Below, piece after piece: positions 31,901 through 39,810 of a stretch of 39,810 nt of DNA; position 1 is the first letter of the stretch; each line of letters opens with the position of its first letter. The stretch comes from Entophlyctis helioformis (taxonomy: Eukaryota; Chytridiomycota; Chytridiomycetes; Chytridiales; Chytriomycetaceae): positions 1 through 39,810 of the forward strand of contig JAHLKH010000215.1 in the NCBI GenBank assembly GCA_025526915.1, given 5' to 3'. Position numbers and translations under genes: made by a program. Under the pieces are notes generated by a model that worked only from the letters and a program-made list of their open reading frames with translations, did not search any database and was not told the origin of the DNA.

Positions 31901-33519
31901 GCTTGTTGACGAGGCTGATGGCGAGCCCGATTACATTAACGGCGAATGTGAGTTGCTGTGCCAATCCAGACGCGCACTTGTTGTCCACACCGACTGACAT
32001 GCCATCCACAGCCGCCAATCCAGCCGACCCATCAGCCGCCAAGCCATACACGCCCAATCCTGTAAGCCACTTGCATGCTAAACTCGCGCATTGGTGCACA
32101 TGCATTGCACATTCCTCACTCATGCCATGGCATGACAGGGCAAGCGCAACTTTTACGCCTCACAGCGACTGCGCAACATCATCAATGCCAACAATCTGTT
32201 CACTGACCAAGGCTACCAGACTGTTCGCGTTGTCAGCTTTGATTGGGGCAGCGGTACCTGTATGGCGCGTCCAGCATCTTGGTTGATCTCAGGACTTTTC
32301 GTATAAGCTCGAGTCCAACTACGTGCTCTCCTCTGGCATGTTTCAAGCTGAGCGTGACTTTCAGCGGTGGTATGCATGCAATGACTCTGCCACGCGCACT
32401 CTTGACCAGATCAACTCACAGTGCCTGCCTCTTGTGTCAGGCTCAACAATCGATATGCCAAGGCACCGACATCCAGGCGGCCATTGCATTCAAGACAGCA
32501 AAGCATGCCGATCCAAACGCCACAGCAGGCGAGAGAGCCTTTTGGGATCTGCGCTGCCATGCGTACTGCACGCCATTCCTGAATGCACGGGTACGTTTTC
32601 TCTGTTTCTGGATGTCCATTGACACGCCGCCATGCTGCTTGATCGCCTGCTGATTGCACTGGATGGCATGGCATGGCATGGCATTCCACAGAAGGTCAAG
32701 GCCAAGCGGTTCACCATGCGCAGCAGCCGCACGTCTGATCGCGGAAACGCTCTTGAGGGCATCATGAAGCTGGCAGGCTCGACCACTGGAGAGCGCGCAT
32801 CTGCTGCGTCTCAAGGCCGCTGTGACAAGCCAACAGAGAAGGACATTCCCGTTGTGTGGGCATTTGGCATCGACTTTACAGGCCAAGGTGGCCGGCACGC
32901 TGTGTTTGAGAGGTTTCTCATCAGGCATCTGCGGTCATCTGGATATGCCTATGTGCGTCTGATGCCACGCTGTCTCCATCCATCCATCTGTGCACCAACT
33001 GACACCACGATCATGCACACACACACACAGATCTACCGCTGCAACGAGAACCTGACCAGCCAGATGTGCCCGCAGTGCAAGCAGCGGATCCCATACAGAA
33101 CCGCACCAACCTGCGACGCTACGAGTGCATACCATGCAAGACCGTCTACCACCGCGATGTGCTTGGAGCCACAACATCGGGATGGTCGCACTGTGGCATC
33201 TGCTCTTTGGACACCGGCCGCTCTACTTGACACACACAAAGCCGACAGCAATCCAGCCACGACAGAGTACCTTGCAGACATCGAGGCAATGCATCTATCA
33301 TCCAGGATGTGCACGAAATGCTCCGTCTGTTGTCCCACAGCCTCAAACGCGAAACACTTCAAGTCGCATGTGCCTCATGGACCAGATCAGCCTGCCGTCC
33401 TGTGGCGTTCAAGACACGGTCCATCCGTCGTCCAGCTGCGACCAACACGCAGACAGCCTGCCCTCAAGTCACTTGACCTGCATCCCACACAGTGACTTGT
33501 TTGACTACCAACTTTGAAT
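28949..33519 (+). CDS. Fanzor (eukaryotic TnpB-like) RNA-guided nuclease gene, frameshifted in this assembly
   Basis: The C-terminal 600 residues or so form a RuvC nuclease of the Fanzor/TnpB family. In order: IMTDGYSIYQLALD (31734); introns 31804-31866, 31948-32011 and 32062-32138, all in phase; RNIINANNLFTDQGYQ and VVSFDWGSG with the RuvC-I Asp (32241); ESNYVLSSGMFQ; intron 32591-32691; VVWAFGIDFTGQ; intron 32953-33030; then CNENLTSQMCPQCKQR (Glu 33046, Cys 33067 and 33076), YECIPC (33126, 33135) and VYHRDVLGA (Asp 33156) followed by NIGMVALWHLLFG. Upstream, phase-matched introns (29248-29320, 29438-29520, 29676-29739, 29898-29966, 31364-31430) link a long helical region, including TVKGKKTKQPLRRSTR and AGVARAAKMDATQ, to this core. 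It could be the N-terminal half or a separate gene. About ten one-base shifts interrupt it; within the core I needed no substitution to remove a stop. Fanzors are transposon-borne RNA-guided DNA nucleases, one characterised from a chytrid. Confidence 0.75.
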
Positions 33520-33745
33520 CGGGGACCTCCCGATCGACCTAACGGGTCACTTTTTCTAACGATAAAGGTGAGACCCTCGTTGGATGTGCCTCGCCCGCTT
33601 GTCGTCGCATGCTCGTTGCTGACTCGAACCTTCCATCGTGTGATATGCGGGCATCTATTCGACGCCTCTTGCGACGAATTTAATTCCAAAATCCTTGGTA
33701 ATTGTATGAATATCGGCCTTATAAAGGATTTTTCAGATTTCGGGC
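33496..33745 (+). other. Structured non-coding 3' flank of the Fanzor gene
   Basis: About 250 bases of lower GC than anything nearby, with no coding-like frame. It begins with a perfect hairpin, ATCGGG-GACCT-CCCGAT (33518-33534), immediately followed by GACC-taacg-GGTC (33536-33548) and a T-rich stretch. Fanzor guide RNAs are known to be encoded at or beyond the 3' end of the protein gene, so this is the obvious place to look for one. The rest (33650-33745) is A/T-rich (gaatttaattccaaaatcc) and could mark the element's right end. Confidence 0.4.
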
Positions 33746-34171
33746 TTGAAAGTCACGCTCAAGTCAGCCAGCAAGTGCGACACGACCGCCATCTACACTG
33801 CGTTCCAGATGCAGAAGACAGCCATATCAGTCGCGATAGTCTTTGACCCGCGACGCTCGGAAGGTGCACGGTTCCTGATGCTCTCTCGTGTGGGCGGCAT
33901 CTCCACTGCTCGCCGTGCCATCAACGCCAACCTGCTCGACCCACCCACCCGTTTGGCGACGGTTCATGCTGCATCATGTGCGGCGAGGATCTGGAAGCAC
34001 GCTGGAGATTGCGCACTTTGCGCTCGAGTGCACAGACGAGCGGATGTGGCTATTCGTACGGCGCATGGGCAGTGTGACTTGGACGCATGGCTTGCAGCTG
34101 CACGCGCCATTGCAACAAACGAGAATGTGGGACAACCACAAACACGGCATGCTGTAGTGCACAGCGTGCTT
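33746..34171 (+). mobile_element. 5'-truncated non-LTR retrotransposon tail
   Basis: The frame reads RVGGISTARRAINANLL, then CCIMCGEDLE and, one frame on, LEIAHFALECTDERMW. Together these give C-x2-C...H-x4-C, the zinc-binding element that ends many LINE reverse transcriptases, preceded by the usual Ser-x-x-Arg helix. A one-base shift near 33,995 separates the two halves. No polymerase motif is present, so only the last 140 residues or so remain; 5' truncation is typical of LINE insertion. No poly(A) tail or target-site duplication could be recognised. Another family with a CCHC end is possible. Confidence 0.5.
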
Positions 34172-34211
34172 TGTGGAGATCAAGACCCATACTCATGCCA
34201 GGCTCCTTCAT

Positions 34212-36122
34212 TCAAACAGCCTCTGGCGGGGAGCTCAGCTGTCTGGCATCATGACGCTTGGATTGCCAACACAAGAGGCCCCAAACGCGATGCCACCTCA
34301 TCTGCTTCTGCTTGATATCATTCGCTGGTGCGGATGGCGCCATCTTGTTTGACGCGGCACCAACGCTGTCCATGCTTGCTCTTGCTGTGTCTACCGGCTG
34401 TGCTGGAGCGTTGAGCATGCTGCCCATGGCCACCAGGCTGTCGTCTGCATCGATCTTGACCACGGACGCGAGGGCATCCAGCGTGATGGGCTGGTCGGTG
34501 CTGGACGACATGATGAACGTCAGCAGACTGACCACGTCGCCCAGATTTCTCTTCGCTGCGGGTTGATGCTCAGCAACCGCTTGACGGCAGCAGAGCCGAT
34601 GGTTTGACCCAGATCCGGCCTTGGCAGCGGTAAGTAGTGACATGGTTGTCAGCCGTTGCAATGCCACAACAGGGCTGGTCGTGGCGGCATCTGTCTTACC
34701 ATCCATCTCTTGCGCACAGGCCGCGCCGAGCAGCTCGGTCATGAGGTCTCGGACGGGATCGGGAACAAGGCCCATGGGCAGACGCTTGATGCGCGACTTG
34801 ATGTAGTTGGCAAGCAGCTCGCCCGTGAGCGCTGTTTGGCCATTGGCGCGAACAGCCTCGAGTCCGTTGTCCAACAGCAGCTGGCGGTCCTTGAGCGCGC
34901 CAGCCTGGCGGAACCACTTGCCAGACACTCGCACCTCTGCGTGGCATTCGGGTGGCATTGTTGTTGTTCGTGTTGCGGTTGTTGTGAGCACCATTCAGCG
35001 ACAGAAACGGCATGCTGCGTGTCGGTCGCACCTGAATCAGCCATCCGGCTGCTCGTCAGATGCTCCTTGGCCAGTCGCACTTCGCGGACATCGGCGACGT
35101 CTAGCCGTTTCTTGATGCGGTCCATCTGCGTGTACAGCTTGTCCATGGCTGCCACTGCTCCGACTGTGAGCGATGGCTCGCCGTGGCCGAGTCTGTGCCG
35201 AGAATGCCGCAAGCAAACTCGATCGCCTCCCGCCTGTCCGCATCCGACTGGCAGTCGACATCGCACGGCATGTGCCATGGCCTTGACTGTCTTGAGAACC
35301 AGCCGGCTGAACTCTGCTGCTGATGTGGGACTGCTGTTACTGTTGCTGTCGCTGTTGCTTGCGTGATACGCGGTTTGACCACTCTGCCCAGCATCGATAG
35401 CGTGCCGCAGGTACCCGTGCATGGCAACCTGGATGCGACGCTGCAGCCTGTCGTGGTCGATATGGACGGCCGGCTCCGTTTGCAGAGCAGCCAGCACATT
35501 GAAGCACTCGTGTGCCAGTGCAGGCGGCTAGCAGCATGCGCGTGTCAGTCTTGCTGCCCGGCTCACTCGCCTGCTGCCAAAGTGATAACATGGACACGCA
35601 CCAGTTGAACGAGCGATGCCGCATGCGAGATGAAGACGGCCAGATGCTCGAGTATCCATCTCTGCGGGCGTTGGACCGCGTCGTCGTCATCATCGTTGTG
35701 TGTTGTTGCTGCTGCTGTTGTTGGGACGGCCCTTGAGCGGTGGCTAGCAATGAGCATATCGAGCATGTCTGGCACAGACACCTTGCGAGGGTCGACGAGG
35801 TGGCTGTGGTTGCCTGCGACGATTGACGGTACAATATGCTGATGCCGCCACCACGAGCGAGAACGTTCTCTCGGCACCAGGTGCCGTGACGATAAGACTG
35901 GCGAGACGAATGGCAATCCAGTGTTCTGCGGCACCGTTTGCGAGAATCAGCAAGATGCCTTGTGTGCCAGCAACGTGACTGGAACGTACCACCAGCAACA
36001 AGCGTCTCGAGCGACTCGCCTGCCCGAGCATGTTGTGTGCGATATGGCTGGCGAAACGCCCTTCGCTCTCTGTTGTCACTGCTGGTGCTGGTGTTGCTAC
36101 TGCTGCTAGCCGCTGCTGTCAT
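34212..36122 (-). CDS. RhoGAP-domain-like protein, divergent
   Basis: Putative GTPase-activating protein for Rho-family GTPases. The C-terminal region reads VSGKWFRQAGALKDRQLLL, where FRQAG matches the arginine-finger motif GxFRxSG. ELLANYIKSRIKRLPMGLVP fits the LLKLFLRELPEPLIP helix, and GDVVSLLTFIMSSS with ITLDALASVVKI fits the later helices. An intron with GTAAGA donor lies near 34,700. The N-terminal half (MTAAASSSSNTSTSSDN, then RRLLLVVRSSHVAGTQGIL, SVPDMLDMLIASH, EFSRLVLKTVKAMAHAV) is not recognised and moves through three frames, so exon borders there are uncertain. A poly-Gln/Thr-Asp linker is visible. The start at 36122 is the first ATG after the ankyrin gene, 57 bases away on the same strand. 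The family call rests on motif spacing only. Confidence 0.5.
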
Positions 36123-36178
36123 GGTGCTTTGTTGTTGGGGGATCGGACGCGACAAACACGGCAAGGAAAATAGGGCAT

Positions 36179-37142
36179 TTACTGCGCGCGCGCTCGTTCA
36201 ACCAGATCGGAGATGGAAAAGAATGCGTTTGAGGAGAGCATCATCGCATATTCCGATGCATTGCGAACCATCTGGTTGCGTCCTCGGGGTTCAGGCTCGC
36301 GACCAGCAAGGCAGCAATCGCGTCCGTCTTGGCCCTGCCAACCGCATTGTGGGTAAACTGCGCAGCGCCATGGGCAAGCATCCACTCGACAACGTGCAAG
36401 TGTCCCTGCTCAGCAGCCAGTCGATGGCGTTTGCTGTGCAACCCTCTTCACGAGCCCATAGCAGCCACTGGACAGTCGCGAGATGGCCGCCACGCGCAGC
36501 CAGATCAACAGCCTTCTTCGAGGCACGCGCTCCCTTGCTGGTCAGCAGCTGCACAATGCCGAGATGGCCACACGACGCTGCCAGATCCAGCACACGTCCG
36601 CCAATGCGGGCGACTTTGGGAGCCTTGTCGAGCTTTGCAACCGTAACCAGCTCGTTGGCGAGAAGATGCATCAGGAACATCGTGTATCCATGCATCACTG
36701 CCATTGTGCCAAGTCGGACGGCCGGGTACAGCAGTGCACAGTCGAACCAGCACCGCTGCATGGGAATGTGCATTAGCAGAGACTGCAGCGTCTGGTTGGC
36801 CAGGTGCAGCACGCGGAACCGGTTGAACATGTCGCGGGTTCTGATGTGGCCAAGGTCCGCAAGCGTGAGATGGTCAGCGGCCGGGAGCCCGTGCAGACTG
36901 CCTTGCCAGTCCATCTTGAACCCGTCGGTCCAGATGGCCTTCTTGAGCGAGTTGGAAAGGCCGTGCTTGTTGCCCAGACGACGGTGGAGATACTGCGTTA
37001 GAGGGCCGGCACGCCCGAGGATCATGGTCTGGAGAGCGGCCGGATACAGGTCCCACACCGATCGCCTTGGATCTGCGTGCTGCCTGGAGCCGAGCGGCTT
37101 CTGTGAAGCGTAGTCCTTCGGGCTTGGCTGAGATTCAGGCAT
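36179..37142 (-). CDS. Ankyrin-repeat protein with F-box-like N-terminus
   Basis: After MPESQPSPKDY the segment VWDLYPAALQTMILGRAGPL resembles the Leu/Pro-rich helix of an F-box (LPxELxxxIL), and a middle part KKAIWTDGFKMDWQGSL follows. Ankyrin units then appear: VLDLAASCGHLGIVQLLTSK, AVDLAARGGHLATVQWLL and LAAEQGHLHVVEWMLAHG. The last unit is one frame off because a G seems lost in the GG complementary to 36417-36418 (IDW to AAEQ). A second shift near 36,290 leads to the end FFSISDLVERARAQ and the stop at 36179. Proteins with this F-box-like start and degenerate ankyrin repeats form large expanded families in chytrids. Likely an adaptor, possibly for a cullin ligase; no substrate can be guessed. 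Confidence 0.7.
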
Positions 37143-37722
37143 CGGCACTGCGAGACGCGTCGCGATGGGCAACACCGAGCAGACGGACGGCGGCGTTGCT
37201 CCAGGAACAGGAAGGGAGCAACCACATCAACGATCACAACGGTGGTTGGCCACAACATGGGAGGCTCGGCGGCTTTTAGCAGCACCTGCAGTGGCGGTTG
37301 ACAGGGTGGAGACCAGTAGCCAAGCTGGCCACAACTGCATGCTGCTGCGCCAGTCGATGTTCACTGCCAGACTGTTGAGATGCTGGCTGGATCCGGCCAC
37401 TCCCACTTTGCCAGTGCTGCGTGATACAATCAGCGGCTGTAGCGGCTTCATGCATGTCTTGGGATTGTCCTTGAGGTCGCTGTCTGGGTCGTCGTTGGAA
37501 AACAGCATCGCTAGTCTCATTGCTGGATGCCGCGAGAGCTGCTGCTGGCGAGTGTCTGCAGTCGGCTGCAAAGCAGGAAGAGTGGCTGGCAGGCCGTTGC
37601 GACGCTCCCTGGACCAGCACGACTCTCGCTGGCCATTGCAGCCGTGTGCTCTCGTGCGTGTCTTTAGATGTGCGGTAATCAATCCCAGACTTAGACCAGA
37701 TCCTCTTCAATCCACACTGTTT
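37143..37722. other. Spacer between carrier and ankyrin gene
   Basis: 580 bases. The minus strand remains open from the carrier's last exon to 37276 (THESTRLQWPARVV and so on), but the composition (His, Arg, Ser, Gln, Cys) does not look like a carrier C-terminus and I treat it as 3' flank. No poly(A) signal and no repeat stand out. Confidence 0.4.
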
Positions 37723-38954
37723 ACCGTGCTTGAACACGGTCTCGTACACGAGCACAGCAGCGCCGTTTGTTGGCGCTGACCGCAGGAAGGATGGCAGGAA
37801 CCCGCGGTAGAAGCCGCGATGCCTTCTGCTCTATACATGCGCCGCCGCACCACTCTCTGATCGTCAACCGCGGCAGGTTGGCCGGATGGGTCATGATTCT
37901 GTTCTTGATGGCGTCTGTCGACAGGGTAGGATGGCACCACACGGTCAGATCCGAAACAGCAACTAGAAACGCATGTCTCCGCCACAGACCTGCTGGAAAG
38001 CTGATGGTCCAGAACGTGTTTGGCAGCCAGAGCACCGGCAAAGAACGGCACCATGGACGAGTTGACGCCCATCTTGTTCAGCTCGTTTGTATAGACCTGT
38101 GACAGCGACACGAGTCAGTCGCCCAATCCTCCGCGTACCGCTCACCATGCACAGCTCACATCGTAGCTGCCCCACAGGACCAGAAAGAACGATCGGAACA
38201 TCAGGCATGCTCCCAGCCACGCCACAACCCAGACACGCCGTCCGCCCTGATGATCTGCCGTGCACAGTCAGCGGCCCGCTGTACGTCTTTGTTGCTGCGT
38301 CGTACTGCACTTGCAGCCGGCCCTTGAGCAGCTCGATGGGCGTTGCCACAAACGACACGACCACGCTGCGCCGATGCCCGCGATGCCCTGCTGGACGCTC
38401 GTCAGCTTGACAGAGGGATCGTCGCCCTGCAGACACAGCCGGAAGTTGTTGAGCGAGCCCATTTGCACCGAGTCCATGATGGCCAGCCGAGCAGCGGCGG
38501 CGTGGCGCCTTTGTACAGCGCTCGGAACCTTCTGGTGCGCCATGTCGCATTCACGGCACGGCACGGCGTGAGTGGCGGGATCAGATCGCATCAGATCGCC
38601 AAGCAGGTGCATGCAGGTGCATGCAGGTGCGTGCAGGACAGCCGTGCAGACGGGCGGGCAGACGCACCTTGCGCACGGTGGTGACCAACAGTCGAGCGGG
38701 CCCTTGAAGCGGCCGTGGCCGCCCTGCGTCTGCATGCGCACCTTGATGGTGTCTGGCCCAGCATCCGTTCAGCGTCTGTCTGTGCGGGCGGGCAGCGTCT
38801 GTGCGGGCGGTGCATTCAAGCTGGCGGCAGGCTGTTACCGAATGGGTGGCCGACCACCAGCTTGGTGGCGCCGAGAGCAGGCCGGCCAGGAAGCCAATCC
38901 ACCGCTCGACGGGATACCCGGCCTGTCGGGCCGTGTCGCTGCTGGCTGCGACAT
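37723..38954 (-). CDS. Mitochondrial carrier (SLC25 family), frameshifted
   Basis: Six-helix transporter of the inner mitochondrial membrane with three carrier repeats. Repeat 1: GFLAGLLS, LVVGHPF, then across an intron DTIKVRMQTQGGHGRFKG, giving the signature PFDTIKxR. Repeat 2: LYKGATPPLLG, DSVQMGSLNNFRL, then VVVSFVATPIELLKGRLQVQ with signature TPIELLKGR. Repeat 3: SYPVD...AIKNRIMTHPANLP, MYRAEGIA, GFLPSFLRSAPTNGAAVLVY and ETVFKHG. The PFDTIKVRMQTQ signature is typical of the YMC1/ORT1/carnitine-carrier subgroup, so an amino acid or carnitine-type substrate is likely, unproven. Start MSQPAATRPDR at 38954. About ten single-base shifts interrupt 900 coding bases, which must be errors or decay. 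A G/C-rich intron with gcatgcaggt repeats lies at 38525-38670. Confidence 0.75.
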
Positions 38955-39064
38955 GAGCGTGCAGATCTGGCGTCTGTTTGGTCGATTGCACGTGAAGCTG
39001 CGCGAAGGGATAGAAGGACAAAATGCGATATATTATGTAACGATATGGCCGATGCTGCTTCTCT

Positions 39065-39810
39065 TCACGGCATCGACTGGATGGCCTCGACCACGCCGCA
39101 ATCTCGGCGTCGGCCGCGCACATACAGCACGCCGTGCCGTCGCACACGCGCATGATCGACTCTCTGTAGAACACCCATTCGGCGTCGTCACAACCGACGG
39201 CGCGTCTCCCGACGAGCGGTCGCTCAGCACCACTGGCAGCATCTCCGCGTGTACGAGACCCGGTCAAGTCCCCCAGCACGCCCGCTGCCGAGATCCGCCG
39301 AGCCCAGCCGCAAACGCAAACTTTGATGAGCTCCACGCTGCCGCGTGCGTCCCTTGGAGTTCGTGCACCAGCAGAGACGTCGGAAGAAGGTACAGCGTGC
39401 AGAGCTTGCCGACCGTGCGCGCAACGCCATACACGGAATCGCGCGCCGCCCGCCTCGATCTGGCGCGCAGACCGGCCGTACGTCGACTCGTCCTTCATGA
39501 GGTTGAACCGGTACTCGCGCGTCTGGTTAAACACCGTCTGCCGCGCCTTGGCGATCTTGTAGTGGCACACGAGGTACGGGTCGATGCCGGCACGGCCGTC
39601 AGGTGCTCGACGTACTTGACGGCACGCATCTCGATGCCTTCGCTCGACGCACGAGCGGCGCGCGCGGGATGTCGGTGCCGTGGCGGGCCGTCAGCGTCGG
39701 TGCTGGTGTCGCCGACGTGAAGATGAGGCTGACGGCGCTGGCGCTGGGTGCGCGGCTGCGTGGCAGCGGAGCTTGCGTGAGAAAGATGCTGCCGATCGAG
39801 CTCGCGGATC
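39065..39810 (-). CDS. Unrecognised protein, partial at the window edge
   Basis: Coding-like segments on the minus strand read EIEMRAVKYVEHL-like sequence at the edge, then IDPYLVCHYKIAKARQTVF and REYRFNLMKDESTYGRSARQ, then, one frame on, DSVYGVARTVGKLCTLYLLP. Further down WVFYRESIMRVCDG and LYVRGR lead to a stop at 39065 (VVEAIQSMP). The last part, a short strand followed by a helix ending VVEAIQ, is reminiscent of a PH-domain C-terminus, but this is weak. The 5' end lies outside the window and several frame changes occur, so neither family nor exon structure can be given. Confidence 0.35.

Noticed and set aside
26906..33519. Endogenised giant virus as source of the FEN-like and Fanzor genes.
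   Set aside because: Both genes carry many spliceosomal introns and no other viral gene is present, so a cellular or transposon origin is simpler.
33505..33570. tRNA-like 3' half on the minus strand, with a TTCAAAG loop on a four-pair stem next to an AGGTC-like variable loop.
   Set aside because: The anticodon loop has the wrong size, no D-arm or acceptor pairing can be drawn, and the same bases form better simple hairpins. At most a degenerate tRNA-derived fragment.
38600..38650. Short direct repeats (gcatgcaggt, tcagatcg) that might suggest a CRISPR-like or transposon end.
   Set aside because: Only two or three contiguous copies without spacers, inside an intron of the carrier gene; ordinary simple sequence.

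Overview
The window is nuclear DNA of a flagellated (zoosporic) fungus, most likely a chytrid. The protein families are opisthokont, the genes carry many short GT-AG introns (about 54-130 nt), intergenic gaps are often near 100 bp, and coding sequence is GC-rich. A SPATA4-type CH-domain axonemal protein implies a cilium, and a SNRNP25-like protein implies the minor (U12) spliceosome. The species cannot be named from the sequence.

Left part (1-22,060) is a dense housekeeping block: COQ2 (-, cut by the window edge), mitochondrial ribosomal protein uL3m (+), a small helical protein (-), TOM40 (+), ESCRT-I VPS23/TSG101 (+), SNRNP25 (-), an alpha/beta hydrolase (-), SPATA4-like (+), a trehalose-phosphate synthase/phosphatase (+), HSCB (+) and cullin-3 (-). 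Gene models for TOM40, SNRNP25, the hydrolase, SPATA4, the trehalose enzyme, HSCB and CUL3 splice into intact frames whose lengths divide by three. Five of these proteins act in or on mitochondria or Fe-S/quinone biology, but I see no operon-like logic.

Middle part (22,155-26,462) holds two unrecognised, low-complexity proteins, one apparently nuclear and one with an N-terminal membrane anchor.

Right part (26,900-34,200) is the accessory region. A FEN1/XPG-type PIN nuclease is followed on the same strand by a gene ending in a Fanzor (eukaryotic TnpB) RuvC core: RuvC-I Asp, the TS-x2-C-x2-C element with the shifted Glu typical of Fanzors, a second CxxC, and the HRD Asp. A structured, AT-richer, non-coding stretch and the tail of a non-LTR reverse transcriptase follow. 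The right edge (34,200-39,810) has a RhoGAP-like gene, an ankyrin-repeat protein, a mitochondrial carrier and an unrecognised partial gene, all on the minus strand.

A caution runs through everything: single-base losses, often in G or C runs, break COQ2, uL3m and VPS23 as well as the right-hand genes, and become denser from about 22 kb on. They look more like assembly errors than gene decay, so the broken state of the Fanzor gene should not be taken at face value.
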